From Megalonaias nervosa (taxonomy: Eukaryota; Mollusca; Bivalvia; Unionida; Unionidae): 64,000 nt of DNA. The notes below the pieces were generated by a model that searched no databases, was not told the DNA's origin, and worked only from the letters and a program-made list of their open reading frames with translations. The stretch is taken from the NCBI GenBank assembly GCA_016617855.1, contig JAECUM010092831.1, positions 248,001-312,000 on the forward strand, read 5' to 3'. Positions 46,736 through 57,708 of the stretch are shown piece after piece. The position numbers were made by a program, and so were the translations under genes. How positions within the stretch are numbered: position 1 is the stretch's first letter; each line of letters opens with the position of its first letter.

Positions 46736-48720
46736 AAGAATCCATTTCCAAGTCCTCACCGAACTCTAAAAGAACCCAAAAACCTTGGGTTACTAAAGAA
46801 TGTAAAGAAGCAATTAGACAACGCCGAGAAGCATTGAGAAAATTTAACAATTGTCAGACACCCAAAAATTTAAGTAAATACTGTATTCTCGGGGCCAAAG
46901 CTTGCTGCATGATCAAAGAATGCAAACGAGCATCTTGGAAGAAATATGTTTCTTCTTTAAACTCTCATTCCTCTATTAAGAAAGTTTGGGACACTGTCCG
47001 CAAAATAAATGGAAAGAGAAAACACAATTCTGTCCAACATCAGAAACTGAACAATAACAATTTTAGTTCAAAATGTGACATAGCAAATATTCTTGCTGAC
47101 AGTTTCTTGAAAAATTCCTCATCATCTAATTATTCAGAAGCCTTCCAAAGATTTTAAAAATCATAAAGAAAAGTCATGTTTAAAATTCACATCCAACAAC
47201 TCGGAAAGTTATAACCAACTGTTCTCACTATTGGAGCTTATGCAAGCTTTAGACAAGGCCCATGATACAACCACTGGGTCTGACGAAGTACATTACCAGT
47301 TTTTGAAACACCTTCCAGAATCATCATTAACATCTCTTTTGAAAATCTTCAGTGATTTATGGATTACTGGAAATGTACCTAAGATCTGGAAAGAAGCAAC
47401 AGTAATACCAGTTCCCAAACCAGGTAAAGATAGCACAGATCCTACTATCGACCTATTGCACTGATGAACTGTGTGTGCAAAACAATGGAACGAATAATCA
47501 ATTCTTGGCTTGTATGGTAATTTGGAAACTAATAATTTAATATCTCTTTTCTAAAGTGGCTTTCATTATGGCCGTAGCACCAATGATCATCTGGTTAGAC
47601 TGGAAACATTTATTCGCGATGCATTTATCAAGAAGGAACATTTAGTAGCTGTTTTCTTTGATTTAGAAAATGCCTATGACACAACATTTAAGTACGGGAT
47701 ACTAAATGACCTGCAAGATCTGGGTCTAAAAGGCCATATGTCCTCTTCCATATCAAACTTTCTCTCAGACAGAGAATTCAAGGTACGAGTGGGCTCCACC
47801 CTCTCTGATATGCATGAGCAAGAGATGGGTGTGCCCCAGGGCAGGATTTTATCTGTGACGCTTTTCAACATCAAAATCAATAGCATCACCAAGTGTTTGG
47901 CTCCTGGTGTGGATTGCTCCTTATACGTTGATGATTTTCTAATATGTTATTGATCAAAGCACATGCATACAATTGAAAGACAACTACAGCAGAATATCAA
48001 CAAGATTCAAAATTGGGCCAGTACTAATGGTTTCAAATTCTCGAAATAAAAAATGGTATGTATGCATTTCTGTCAGTTATGAAGACATGATGAACCTAAA
48101 CTCACACTGGACAGAACACTTATTCCAGTTGTTGAGGACACAAAGTTTTTAGGTATTATCTTCGACAGAAAACTAACTTTTATTCCACACCTAAAGAACT
48201 TGAAAGTTAAATGCTTGAAATCTCTAGATCTACTTAAAGTAGTAGCGCACACTGACTGCGGTGCTGATAGAAAAGTCATCCTCAATTTATATAGAACGTT
48301 TATTCGCTCCAAACTGGACTATGGTTATGTTGTTTATGGTTCAGCTGGGAAGTCATATTTAAAGATGCTTGACCCAATTCATCATCAAGGAATAAGACTC
48401 ACCCTGGGAGCATTTAAGACATCCCCGTGTGAAAGCCTTCTCGCTGAAGTGAATGAACCACCTTTATCACATCATAGAGAAATGCTTTCCGCACAGTATG
48501 CTCTCAAATTAAGATTAAACCCTCTGAACCCTGCTTTTTCAGCTGTTTTTCAACCCAAATACAAAACCTTATATGAAAATAAACCAAACACCATACATTC
48601 CTTTAGCATTAGAATATCATCCGGCCTTGACAGTACCAAAATTGATCTTTCTAAAAATTCAGAAAACATCCATCTCCGAAACACCTCTCTGGCTACTTAA
48701 ACAACCACAAGTACTTTTTA
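46736..48720 (+). pseudogene. LINE ORF2 part 2: linker and reverse transcriptase domain, broken
   Basis: The linker includes 'KPWVTKECKEAIRQRREALR' and 'ASWKKYVSSLNS'. RT motifs follow: 'ATVIPVPKPGKDSTDPT' and 'YRPIALMNCVCKTMERIINS' (47400-47500), 'FFDLENAYDTTFKYGILNDL' (motif A, 47655-47715), 'MGVPQGRILSVTLFN' (motif B, 47826-47870), and 'CSLYVDDFLICY' with the intact YVDD catalytic pair (47914-47952). A stop follows directly, then thumb-like 'EDTKFLGIIFDRKLTFIPHL' and 'RTFIRSKLDYGYVVYGSA'. Frameshifts occur near 47460 and 47560, and stops near 47150 and 47953. The catalytic core is well kept, so decay is relatively recent. Confidence 0.9.
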
Positions 48721-49577
48721 CACTACATGATGGAAAAAAATCTGAGTCAAACCCTTCCATCTTCCACAACTCTTATTATGAACCGAATTTAAAAAGTACA
48801 CAAGAATTTATACTGACAGATCAAAGGATGAGGAAAAGGTTGCTGCAGCCTTCGTTAGTGGAAAACACACAACACAAGTTCGCTTACCAAATGGTACTTC
48901 AGTTTTTTTCAGCTGAAATCAGAGCAGTAGACCTTGCTTTGCAATATATCGAAAACAAACGTCTTTTAAACAGCATCGTCTTCTCTGACTCACTATCAGT
49001 ACTTCAGTTGCTACACAAAAGAAAAGTTAATAACCCATTATTAACCATTATTCTCATAAAAAATACCGAGTACCTCCCACAATATAGTATACTGTTGGTT
49101 ACCCAGCCATATTGGTATTAAAGGTAATGAAAAAGCAGACCGTGCTGCTAAAACCATCTGATTTTAAAATACCGTATACTGATTTTTTAAACCTAGCATC
49201 AAAGAGTCTTTACGTCAAAAGTGGCAGGCATCATGGAATGATGCAGTGAATAATAAACTTCACGCCGTCAAGCCAACCCTAGGAGAATGGACTCCTTCCT
49301 ACAGAACCATCCGTAGGGAGGAGGTAGTCATTGCAAGAATTAGAATTGGTCATACTTATATAACCCACTCCCACATACTAAAAGGCGAAAGACACACCAG
49401 AGTGCATTTCTTGCAATGAACCATTCACTGTTAAGCATTTTATGATAGTGTTTCGACCTCCAACATACACGTGATCAGTACTACAATGTGCATGACATGA
49501 AGGAACTTTTTGATACAATAAACATCACTTGTATTATAGAATTCCTGAAAGAAGTAAACATTTATTCTAAGCTTTAA
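48721..49577 (+). pseudogene. LINE ORF2 part 3: RNase H and C-terminal zinc region, broken
   Basis: RNase H residues appear as 'YTDRSKDEEKVAAAF' (normally TDGSK, so Gly is changed to Arg, near 48810), 'FFSAEIRAVDLALQYIEN' (Glu, 48904-48957), 'VFSDSLSVLQLLHKRKV' (Asp, near 48978), and in another frame 'WLPSHIGIKGNEKADRAAKT' (HxGIxGNExAD, about 49097-49156). Then comes 'RREEVVIARIRIGHTYITHS', the usual segment before the C-terminal Cys/His motif, which is itself damaged. RNase H identifies the I-like group and would remove template RNA. Confidence 0.88.
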
Positions 49578-49880
49578 CTTTTATGCGATCACCTTGAGCA
49601 TTTTTATGTAATGTATATGCTGTCCTTTATTTTCAATAACTATTCATCTGTCTTTATTAACATACACCATTTATATTCCCTGTTGATCGGGAAGCTTTAT
49701 ATATTACCATTACCATCTTATTGTTTTACTTTCAACTATTTGGTTTTGATATCACTGGTCGATATGAAACCTTTTATCATTTTTAAATGATGATACATAT
49801 AACCTTTTGTATGGCGTTAAATAGCCTAACAGTGCTGGTGCACCATAAAATTACAGTAAATCAATCAATCAATCAATCAA
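49578..49880 (+). other. LINE 3' untranslated region and (TCAA)n tail
   Basis: It contains 'tgtatggcgttaaatagcct' (49809-49828) and ends in five or more TCAA repeats directly before the right target duplication. Such 3' ends are what the element's RT recognises. Confidence 0.8.
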
Positions 49881-50111
49881 TCTGGACAACACCATTTTGA
49901 CAACATTACAGTATTTGGTTGACGATTACATTTCCGGTTCTGAAACTTGTACTGAATTTTTCATTCTTATAGAACTTTTTCACTTCATAATATTGTAAAT
50001 TCCTCGCACATATTCATTTTGTAACTTTGATAATTATTTGTTAAGTTCTACAAAATTTGTTGGTTTTGCTTTTTTTTATGCTGCGTAGTTTATGACCATA
50101 GAGGCACAACA
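49881..50111 (+). mobile_element. LTR relic (family B), right part after the LINE
   Basis: It continues the similarity to the minus strand of 11724-12000 from the duplicated 'tctggacaacac' through 'acatttccggttctgaa' and 'tttgtaactttgataatt'. It ends near 'gaggcacaaca' at 50111, the family's CA end. Confidence 0.72.
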
Positions 50112-50930
50112 CAAGCTGCATGTAATTGTGGAAAATGTGAGTTGAGATTTCAAGCTCATGCATCTTTTTTGGAGTTGCTAAATTTTCCAGTGATATGATG
50201 CAGATCAGTAGTAAAAATCTTAAAAATACATAAAATCAGGAAAATACATGTGTATAATTCAGTAACTTAAAAAGTGCTTTGTCATTGTTCCCATTAACAT
50301 GTGTTGTTTTGCATGTAGCCTAAATACTGTGGTCATAGTGTTACATACAGATGATACACAGTGGACTAGGGCACAACTATTATATTTTAAGTAGAATGCA
50401 GGACAACTCTTTTGCACTCAACCATTTTATTCGCAGATATGGAAATATTTTTCAGATATGTTCATTTAGGTAAAATCAGTTGCTGTATACCCCGCGATTA
50501 CTTGCACTGCTTGTTTTTTTGAGGGTCATCATACTGTAGATATTTGTGTAACATGTTGTCATGACTATCCCTAAAAGTGAGGTTTTCCCAAATGTGTTTG
50601 TTCAGTCCAGTGAAGCTTATTATTTATGAACCTTTCAGGGTCCAAAAAACCCAAACTGGATATATGCGATCTTAATTTTAGTTTGGTGCTGCATCATGAT
50701 GATAGTAATGTCCAGCACTTGGAAAATTTTAACTTCGATTTTATGAAGATTTGGCAGTTGTACGATGATTAATGATTGTGGGAATGCTAATTCAATCTTT
50801 GATGGTTGCCATGAAACAAAAAAACATCAAAACTTGTAACTATCCATTGGAGCATAAAGAAAATTGGGTATGTATTTTCATGCTGATTTATACTCATTCT
50901 TTTAAATGTTACTAAATTAAGCAGTAATAT
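50112..50930. other. Unassigned DNA
   Basis: No recognisable feature. Confidence 0.4.
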
Positions 50931-50949
50931 CTTACCCATCGCTATTGAG
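50931..50949 (+). repeat. Terminal motif of DIRS-like element, left end of copy 2
   Basis: 'cttacccatcgctattgag' matches the right-end motif at 56241 ('cttacccgtcgctgttattg') in the same orientation. It lies about 1.2 kb upstream of the first recognisable element protein. Confidence 0.45.
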
Positions 50950-52139
50950 TAGTTATTTCTTTTGTGTCCTGAAAAATCTCATCAGTGTTTGATGTGAATA
51001 CATCCTCTCACAGAGTGGAGAATTGTCAATAAGACACAGTTCACTTGTGCATCTTACATGCCATGTGCAGAACAGCCATCTTTTTTGAGGACACCATGTT
51101 AATGGAATGTGTGTTGTATCTGTGACCAGAAAAATATTTCTAATATTGCTAGTGCTTCACTATTTTCCTTCAGCCAATAGTATCTTGGTGTTACGTTGTC
51201 TTCTCTGTGTTCTGTTTACATATTGTAACCAACTCTTCTTTTTAGATTTGGGTTCTTTAAGGAACCTGTTGGGTTACCATGTTGTGTCCCACCCCTTAGG
51301 TGTTCAGGCACATTTATTCCCATTATCAGTTTCACTGTTTATGGGCATGTCTTTCATGTTAATAATTCAGCTGATATCCATACCTAACATAAGAACTTCT
51401 TGTTTGTAATTAATTTTCTAAATACCAAATTCTTTTTTGTTTTTAACCATTGTATATTGATTTATGTTCTCATAAATCACATTACATTGTTATTGTTGTG
51501 TGTGTTAGTAGTTATTCTTCAGTAACGGTTTAACAATGTAGTGTCTTATATTATATAAGAAAAGAAAGGCAAGTTCCCATTGTTTACCTTATGCACAGGT
51601 CAGTTCATACGCGTGAGTGTATGTTGCACACACCATATAAAGCTGAGTTCACATATGATGTAATATACTGTCATTATTCATTGTTTTCTTCCAGGATATT
51701 TATATTTTGGAGAACTGTGTTGGGAAAGTCTGTTTCAAAGTGTGGCCACAAGAAGGGCTCTTGGGACATGCAACAAGACTGCCTAAAATTGTACATGAAT
51801 AATTGTGTTTTGTAAATTACGATCAACTGAAATCTGGAATCTGGCCAATTCCAGATGTACGTAAAAAGTCCCTCTCCTTTCTCTTTGGAATTTTTCAGGT
51901 TTGTCCCCTTCAGAGCCATTAGGGTTTCACAGAAATACGATTAGCTGTTTAGGTCAGAAGAGCACTCATGGGACCAGTATATTTGGCGACAGATGAGGGC
52001 CCTCAGGATGGAGGGACTGAACATTTGAGGAGTAGATTGCTTTCCCCAAAAGGGAGAAGTTGAAGGCCTCATGTTCAGAGTAGTGTGTGATTTCCTCTCA
52101 TGAGCTAGATGTGCTGCATTCCTCACATTCTGGGTGGTG
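50950..52139 (+). other. Probable untranslated/leader part of DIRS-like copy 2
   Basis: No protein motif is recognised. It is assigned to the element only because it lies between the left terminal motif and the gag-like region. Open frames at 51107-51409 and 51591-51919 are not recognised. Confidence 0.3.
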
Positions 52140-53150
52140 TGTCATGCAATCTGGTGAGTGTGGAGCTGCACCACATCCAGCACCTCTAGGGTAGTTTATT
52201 ATACCTGCCCAAGTGGGAGGAGCAGCACCACACCTTATGGAGTGTTGAATCAGACAAACCAGGCTGTGACATATCTGTTTTACCTGACCGGTCATTGGTC
52301 AGTGTCTGGTGATCAGGCACAGGTCAGTTTGTCTAGGTGACTGCTCAGTTCATCGCAGTGACTTATCAGATTGTACTGTTTTCCAGCCAAGGGCCATCTA
52401 ATGTACATGTTGCCATCTGGTACAGGTAATCACTCAGAGGCCTTATGGCATGGAGATGGGGATTGGACCAAGATTCATCCTTTCTTCACTCACCCATCAC
52501 ATCCTGTGCAGGATTGGGAGTCTTCTCATCAGTTTCAGACCAGTGAAGGGGAATTGGATCAGTATACCACCCCTCCTATTATCCCAATGAATCTTTATGG
52601 AATATGGGGCCCACCACCTCAAGGTAGTTGGCCTTTTATGACTCCTTGGCCTACAGGACCTGGGACCTAGGGTAGAGGTAATACTGTGGCTCATTTGCTG
52701 CCATCACCTCCTCGTCTGTTGGCATCAACCAGGAAGTTTGGAGGTGTTGTCTCATCTATACCATCCAGGGTGGACAAGTGGTTTTGCTTGACAGAACTTG
52801 TCATACAAACAAAGCCCTACTCACCATGATAAACTATAAGTGGCACAGAGTGCTCCTATGTAACCAGTGCCCTTGTAGGAGTGACGTATTGATGCCCAAC
52901 TACCCCTGTTCAGAGTGTACTAGGCAGTGATGATACCCTATCTATCCTTTTTAGAGCTGTTCCTTTGGAAGCCAATACCCTCTTCAGAGGACTCAGTCCT
53001 ACTGTGGGTTCCCAAAACCTGTATGATCATCAATACAGATCCTTTACTACTGCTTGTGACCATAACAATCAACCAGGCAGTGTGGTAATACAAAATGACC
53101 TGAGGGGCCATCAGCAAGTTCTTTAACAGATGTAGCCCCCCCTCCCCCCA
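52140..53150 (+). pseudogene. DIRS-like gag-type ORF, pseudogene
   Basis: Less AT-rich sequence encodes Pro/Trp/Gly/Ser-rich peptides such as 'PPIIPMNLYGIWGPPPQGSW' (52567-52626). Frame changes continue to about 53150. Position upstream of a DIRS-type RT and composition suggest the gag-like ORF1 of these elements, which is poorly conserved in sequence. No diagnostic motif is visible, so function is inferred from position. Confidence 0.45.
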
Positions 53151-53179
53151 GTCCAAGACACAACCTGAATTAAACCTCT

Positions 53180-54060
53180 TCCTCACTCATCAGGTCATAT
53201 GCACAGTTGGGGGAGTTCTTTAACCTTCTCTCCATTTGTAACAAGTGGGGGACTGCCATGAGGACTTTACCCTCTCTTGCCATGCATTCCTCCCAAATAT
53301 CCCAGTAGGTGCCTGGTCTTGGCATCTTTTGAGAGGCTTGGTCAAACATCATGGACTATGGGTGGATTCTTTCCATTGTGAGTAAGGGCTGCTGAGTATG
53401 GTTTCAGGAACAACTCCCACTATCAAGGGCCCCACATACTTCTCCACTAATCCATCTGGTGAAATTAATGAAACGGTGGCTTTTACAGAGGGTGCAGTTG
53501 AGAGAGAATCCTGAACAGTCAGTCTTCTGCATTCTACTCCCTAATTTTTCTAGTCACCACAGATGTGGAAAGTTTTGCCTTGTACCCGATCTCTCTGTCT
53601 TAACTGGTATCTTCTGGTGGAACCTTTCTGGTGACGAACTCGTCCTTAATTGGAAAGTAATGTGTCCATCAGATTGGGCAGTCTCTGCTGAACTTCAGAA
53701 TGCTTCCCTGCACATCTGATATTCTTCCATATTGCAATACACCCGGTTATGCTTGGACCAGGAAGTCATCCATTTCTGAGTTTATGTGTTCAGAATTGCT
53801 TCTGCACAAAGTGTTTTCACCCAAGTTATGCGAGTAGTAGTTGCATGCCACAGATTACTGGAAAATCTGATTCTCCAATACTTTGATGCTTGGCTGATCC
53901 ACAATGTGGAGGTACAGTCCCTCCATCAGGATCTGTTTCATTGCTGGTCTACAGTGACTCGGTTGGGTCTTCTACCCATTCTCAAGATGTCAGAGCTTAC
54001 ATCCATCTCAGAGCTTACTCCATCTTAGGACTTCATTTATATGTAGACAAACTTACTCAC
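53180..54060 (+). pseudogene. DIRS-like reverse transcriptase pseudogene (copy 2)
   Basis: The N-terminal part has 'LGEFFNLLSICNKWGTAMRT' (near 53206) and 'MDYGWILSIVSKGC', the segment preceding RT in DIRS elements. 'SSHHRCGKFCLVPDLSVLTG' (53548-53607) stands for the FLVPKK…G-WRPVLDL-LN block. The strongest match is 'SAQSVFTQVMRVVVACHRLL' (53797-53856) followed by 'LILQYFDAWLIHNVEV', where the catalytic YLDDWLI has become YFDAWLI, losing the second Asp. Several frameshifts and stops are present. The enzyme is dead. Confidence 0.75.
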
Positions 54061-54339
54061 AAACTGTAACTTAGTTTGTATCTCACAGGACTGAATTGAA
54101 TGAAGCCTGACACTTCTAGAGGTGCTACCAGCAAGACATAGTTGTCAGCTAGCCTTTATCTATCCCTGTTGGGAACCTTGAATTCTGCTGCAGATTTTGT
54201 TGCCTTAGAACATCCCCATATGCACCTTCTGCTGTTTCTCTTAAGGCGGGAACCATGCATAACTCTTGGCTCGGATTCTATTAGGACCAGACTTTCATCA
54301 CCACTTGGGGGTCCCAGTTGCATGCACCCAACTCCCACT

Positions 54340-55025
54340 CCTAACTTTGTTTACTGATGGATCAGAGTCTGGTTGGGTGCTCATCTAGAGCCAGAGGGTT
54401 GACCTTCATGGGTCATTTAACTCTGGAAGAATCATCTCTCCACATCAACAATCTAGAAATGAAGGCTGTATTTCTTGCATTGCATGGATGCATCAAGAGA
54501 ATAAGGGTTTGGTGTGTTCTGGCCTCTCTGACAATATGTCCATTGAATCATATCTCCAATTTCAGGAAGGCATATGTGCTACTTCTTCTTGCATGGTCTG
54601 GAACCTCCTCCACTAGGTAGCCTTGGAGGGCATCACACCTAATGTTACCACATTCGAGATAACAAAAATATATTGGTGGACAGTCTCTCCAGGTCAGGCA
54701 AAATAGTCCTCACAGAATAATCTCAGCACCCCTCCATAACAGAGTCCCATTTTTACATTGGAGGGAAGGCCTTTGGTGGATTTGTTTGTGATCAGGCTCA
54801 ATGACAACCTTCCCTTTTCCAGATCTGGAGCAGAAGGCATGGGCAGCAGATGCATTCAGCCTCTGGTGGGATCGACTTAAATTATGCCTGCCTACTGTGC
54901 CGACTGCTGCCACAAGTTCTACCAAATCAAAAACATCTACTGCCCATATTATCCTCATAGCCCCACTGTGGCCCCAACGATTGTGCATCAGCAGTCTTCT
55001 AGACCTGCTGATGGATTAACCCAGG
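54340..55025 (+). pseudogene. DIRS-like RNase H and downstream pol domain, pseudogene (copy 2)
   Basis: 'FTDGSESGW' (54349-54377) is the RNase H entry. 'GHLTLEESSLHINNLEMKAV' and 'FLALHGCI' carry the catalytic Glu. A decayed 'NILVDSLSRSGKIV' lies at 54666-54710. In another frame 'WAADAFSLWWDRLKL' and 'AHIILIAPLWPQRL' (54840-54980) correspond to the conserved tail of DIRS pol (AWAVDAFSxxW and IAPLWPxQxW). All landmarks are in the right order, but on three frames. This copy keeps more of the family signature than the one at 35.4 kb. Confidence 0.8.
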
Positions 55026-55029
55026 TCCT

Positions 55030-56115
55030 TGTCCATAATGAAGGATCTTCATTTGCAACACAGGTTCCCTCCTACACCCAGCACTCACATTCTCCACCTT
55101 CATGCTTGGCTCATCTCAAGCATCCTATCTGCCAGAACAAGTTTTCATGCTGAGTTACCAATTGCATCTTTCAGACCAGAAGACATTTTATATCCAAGGT
55201 CTGTGATACTAGGTGGAGAATCTTCTGTGAATAGGAACACATTAATCCTGGCTTTCCCACTTTGCGTACCATTGGTGATTTCCTTTTGTTTTCTTTTGAT
55301 AACAAAGTATGTTCTGTATCAAGGGATATAGAGCTGCCATTTCCAACACTCTTAAGTTCTCTCATTCAAACCTTGTTGATCTCATTCATATTTTGAGTGG
55401 CTGAAACCTGAATCCCACTTTCATATGGCCAAGTGGAATCTGTCTTGCATTTGGTCTAGACTAAATGCTCCATGAACCATTGAATGAGGCTTCCTTCCAA
55501 GACCTTAAACTCAAGACTGTGTATTTGCTTGCCTTGCAATCTGTGAGAAGGTTGAGTGAGCATTATGGCTTTTTCCTTTGATGCTCACCATCTCCAGTTA
55601 TTGGTAATCGTGATATTTTTTTCCACTTTGTCACTCAGGAGTTTTATCTAAATTATGTTGATAGCTCCACTACCCATAGAGATCCCCAGTCTCAGTCAAT
55701 TCAGTGCCGGGGATGATCAAATTAGAGTGTTATGCACTGTCAGGGAATAACATTTTATCTCAGTGCATCTGAGGGGAAAGAAGGGTTGAGAACGTCATCT
55801 TCCTTTGAAGGGCTCAATTGGCATTTGGCTTCCATCATTTTACAGTGGATTGTTACTACCATTAAGATTTTGTCAGTCCCTTTCTGCTAGAGGCCTTTTT
55901 TATGAGGTTAAAAACCTGTGAGGTTTGAGCCTGTGCTGGCTGAAGGGCCTACTTAAATCATTCTCGTTTTGGAGGATGTATTAAAGGCAGCTTTTTGGCT
56001 ATCACATGCTACTTTCTCATCCTTTTTTCCTGCTTTTTAGCACAACAGTGTCAGCAGTTTACTCTGGGACCCATAGTTGTTGCACAACATGTGGCTCAAA
56101 AAGACACCAAGTTTC
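55030..56115 (+). pseudogene. DIRS-like tyrosine recombinase pseudogene (copy 2)
   Basis: Its order is a segment similar to 'ARxPSTRxIYDxKWxxFxxW' (55150-55240), then 'FLLFLFDNKVCSVSSIKGYR' (near 55278-55340). 'DLKLKTVYLLALQSVRRLSE' follows (55501-55560), the region of the first catalytic Arg, here inside VRRLSEHYG. Near 55960-56090 is 'LEDVLKAAFWLSHATFSSF' and a decayed 'SLGPIVVAQH' end. The HxxR box is not clearly readable. The recombinase would integrate a circular intermediate without target duplication. It has multiple frame changes and stops. Confidence 0.75.
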
Positions 56116-56240
56116 AGTAAAGTGTATATTTTCTTTTTATTTTTCTTGGGTTTTGCCAAGTTTTAATTCAACCTACCCACCTAACTGACAAATTCATCTA
56201 TGCAATAGCAACAGGTTAAACTAATTTTAATTATGCCATA

Positions 56241-56295
56241 CTTACCCGTCGCTGTTATTGAATGCCCTCCTCCCATTCTGCTCAGATGTGTGACA
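56241..56295 (+). repeat. Terminal motif of DIRS-like element, right end of copy 2
   Basis: 'cttacccgtcgctgttattg' followed by 'aatgccctcctcccattctg', then 'cagatgtgtgacaagtta'. It is in direct orientation relative to the left motif at 50931 and to both motifs of copy 1. Confidence 0.5.
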
Positions 56296-57133
56296 AGTTA
56301 ACCAGTACTAATTATTTTCTATTTTCAAAAAAATTTTATTTTGTTATTTTTCACTGGACATCCTAACTCCTTAAGTTCTGGAGCTTTTCACTTTAAGCTT
56401 GTGTAAAGAGATAGTTTTATTGTTATTGCCAATGGAATCCAGGCACATCTAGTTCAAACAATGTTTCTATTGTCAGTTGCTTAAATATGTAAGTGGTTGT
56501 TTTTGGATTGGCTATCAGGCTCACGTATAAGCCCATGGGTGAAAAACTGACTTGTTTGTATATTGGATCCATAATTTTTGCCTGCTTGTCCTGTTTTACT
56601 TCAAATCCCAAGGTTGCCCAATTGGTTACAAAGGTTCATCTGTCCATGTGCAGTCTTGTCAGGTCTGCTTTAGATTCAGTGAAAGGAAGTAGAGTAATCA
56701 GACAAACACTCTGCTCATTCATCACCATTTTTGTGTGTGAAGACAATCGGGTCTCAAACTTGCTGGTTTTTTTCTGTTGTATTTCTTAATGTACATAGAA
56801 TATCTACATTACTTGACATCACTGTAAAGCTACAGCCTTATTCTTTTCACTAACATCATCTGCTTGGGTCTGTTGTGAACTGTGATGATGTCACAGGCTG
56901 TGGAAGGAGGGTACTATCTCATGATGCAAAAATGCATTTCTCAGCCTGAATGAGTTTTAGTTTAGGTTGTAAATTAAGAATGCAAATTACATTCTTTCCT
57001 GCTTGTTTGTAAAATATGCACATAATTCATTGATCAAAATTAACAAAAGTAGACTGTAACCAAATCAAATTCTATCAAGATTATAATTCACATCATGATT
57101 ACTCAGATTTCACTTCAGTAAGCTTTTACATGC
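56296..57133. other. Unassigned DNA, includes repeat shared with 41.8 kb
   Basis: The segment 56860-56960 matches 41795-41905. Its reverse complement partly resembles the terminal motif at 56241-56280 ('ccctccttccaca' against 'ccctcctcccatt'), so it could be an outer terminal part of the DIRS-like element. Otherwise nothing is recognised. Confidence 0.4.
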
Positions 57134-57141
57134 CACTACAT

Positions 57142-57318
57142 CAGGGGTGGCCAACCTTTTTTGGCTGGGGACCCAAAATGATAAAATACTTAAGGTCATG
57201 GGACACATGAGCAAGAAAAGTTCCTTATCACTAATTGTGTACATTAATTAAAATGCATATTTTCAAAAGGACTGCTACATAGCTGCAGGCCGCAGAGTGT
57301 GAAGGTTGGATATGCCTG
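57142..57318. mobile_element. hAT-type MITE (177 bp)
   Basis: The left end is CAGGGGTGGCCAACC and the right end, read inward on the other strand, is CAGGCATATCCAACC. The flanks cactacat (57134-57141) and ttctacat (57319-57326) match at 6 of 8. 'gctgcaggccgcagagtgtg' near the right end is typical of this widespread hAT miniature group. It is non-coding. Confidence 0.88.
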
Positions 57319-57529
57319 TTCTACATCATTCACGTCAAAAACGCTGCCATCTAATGTTAAAACTAATTTTAGTTCATTAAATACATACAACCATGAGTGT
57401 CACAAATGTGGTGGCATATAGTTTTTACCTTGTTTCTCGACAAAACTCTGGACAGGCCAAAAGAATCTAGAAACAAATAGGATGCCATGCTCCATATGAC
57501 TTGTACAAATTAATGCAATTCATCTCGTG

Positions 57530-57550
57530 TTTTTTTTTTTTTTTTTTTTT
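57530..57550. repeat. Poly(T) tract
   Basis: A run of about 21 T. It may be the reverse of a retroposed poly(A) tail, but no body is identified. Confidence 0.9.
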
Positions 57551-57636
57551 AAATCAATAAATAATTTAAGTTTAGGGTTTGCATTACTTATGAAAGGATG
57601 ATTTCTGCTGGCGAGGCAGAAGCTTTGGCACTTTGT

Positions 57637-57708
57637 CATTCTGGTACTACCATAAGCTTAATCCAAGTTTTGAGGTACAAGGATTAAGTCGATGGTATTA
57701 CAAGAATG
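57637..57708 (+). ncRNA. Pre-miRNA-sized hairpin (72 nt), candidate
   Basis: Two 28-nt arms (57637-57664 and 57681-57708) are complementary at 23 of 28 positions without gaps, around a 16-nt loop (57665-57680). The mismatches are two single positions in the outer half and one 3-nt bulge in the middle. The inner 8 pairs (cttaatcc/ggattaag) are perfect. Size, loop and mismatch pattern fit a microRNA precursor, on either strand. No known seed is recognised. A small palindromic MITE is the main alternative. Confidence 0.35.

Larger units (their letters stand above)
44303..49880 (+). mobile_element. Near full-length I/Nimb-type LINE (about 5.6 kb) with 12-bp target duplication
   Basis: A perfect 12-bp direct repeat, tctggacaacac, lies at 44291-44302 and 49881-49892. 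Between the repeats are, in order, a 5' untranslated region (starting 'tcctcctgcgggtcctggtt'), ORF1 with CCHC knuckles, ORF2 with AP endonuclease, reverse transcriptase and RNase H, a 3' untranslated region with 'atggcgttaaatagcc', and a (TCAA)n tail. The RNase H domain places it near the I/Nimb group. Both ORFs carry frameshifts and stops, and ORF1 seems to lack an internal part, so it is inactive. It was probably inserted nearly full length, as the 5' end is present. Confidence 0.92.
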
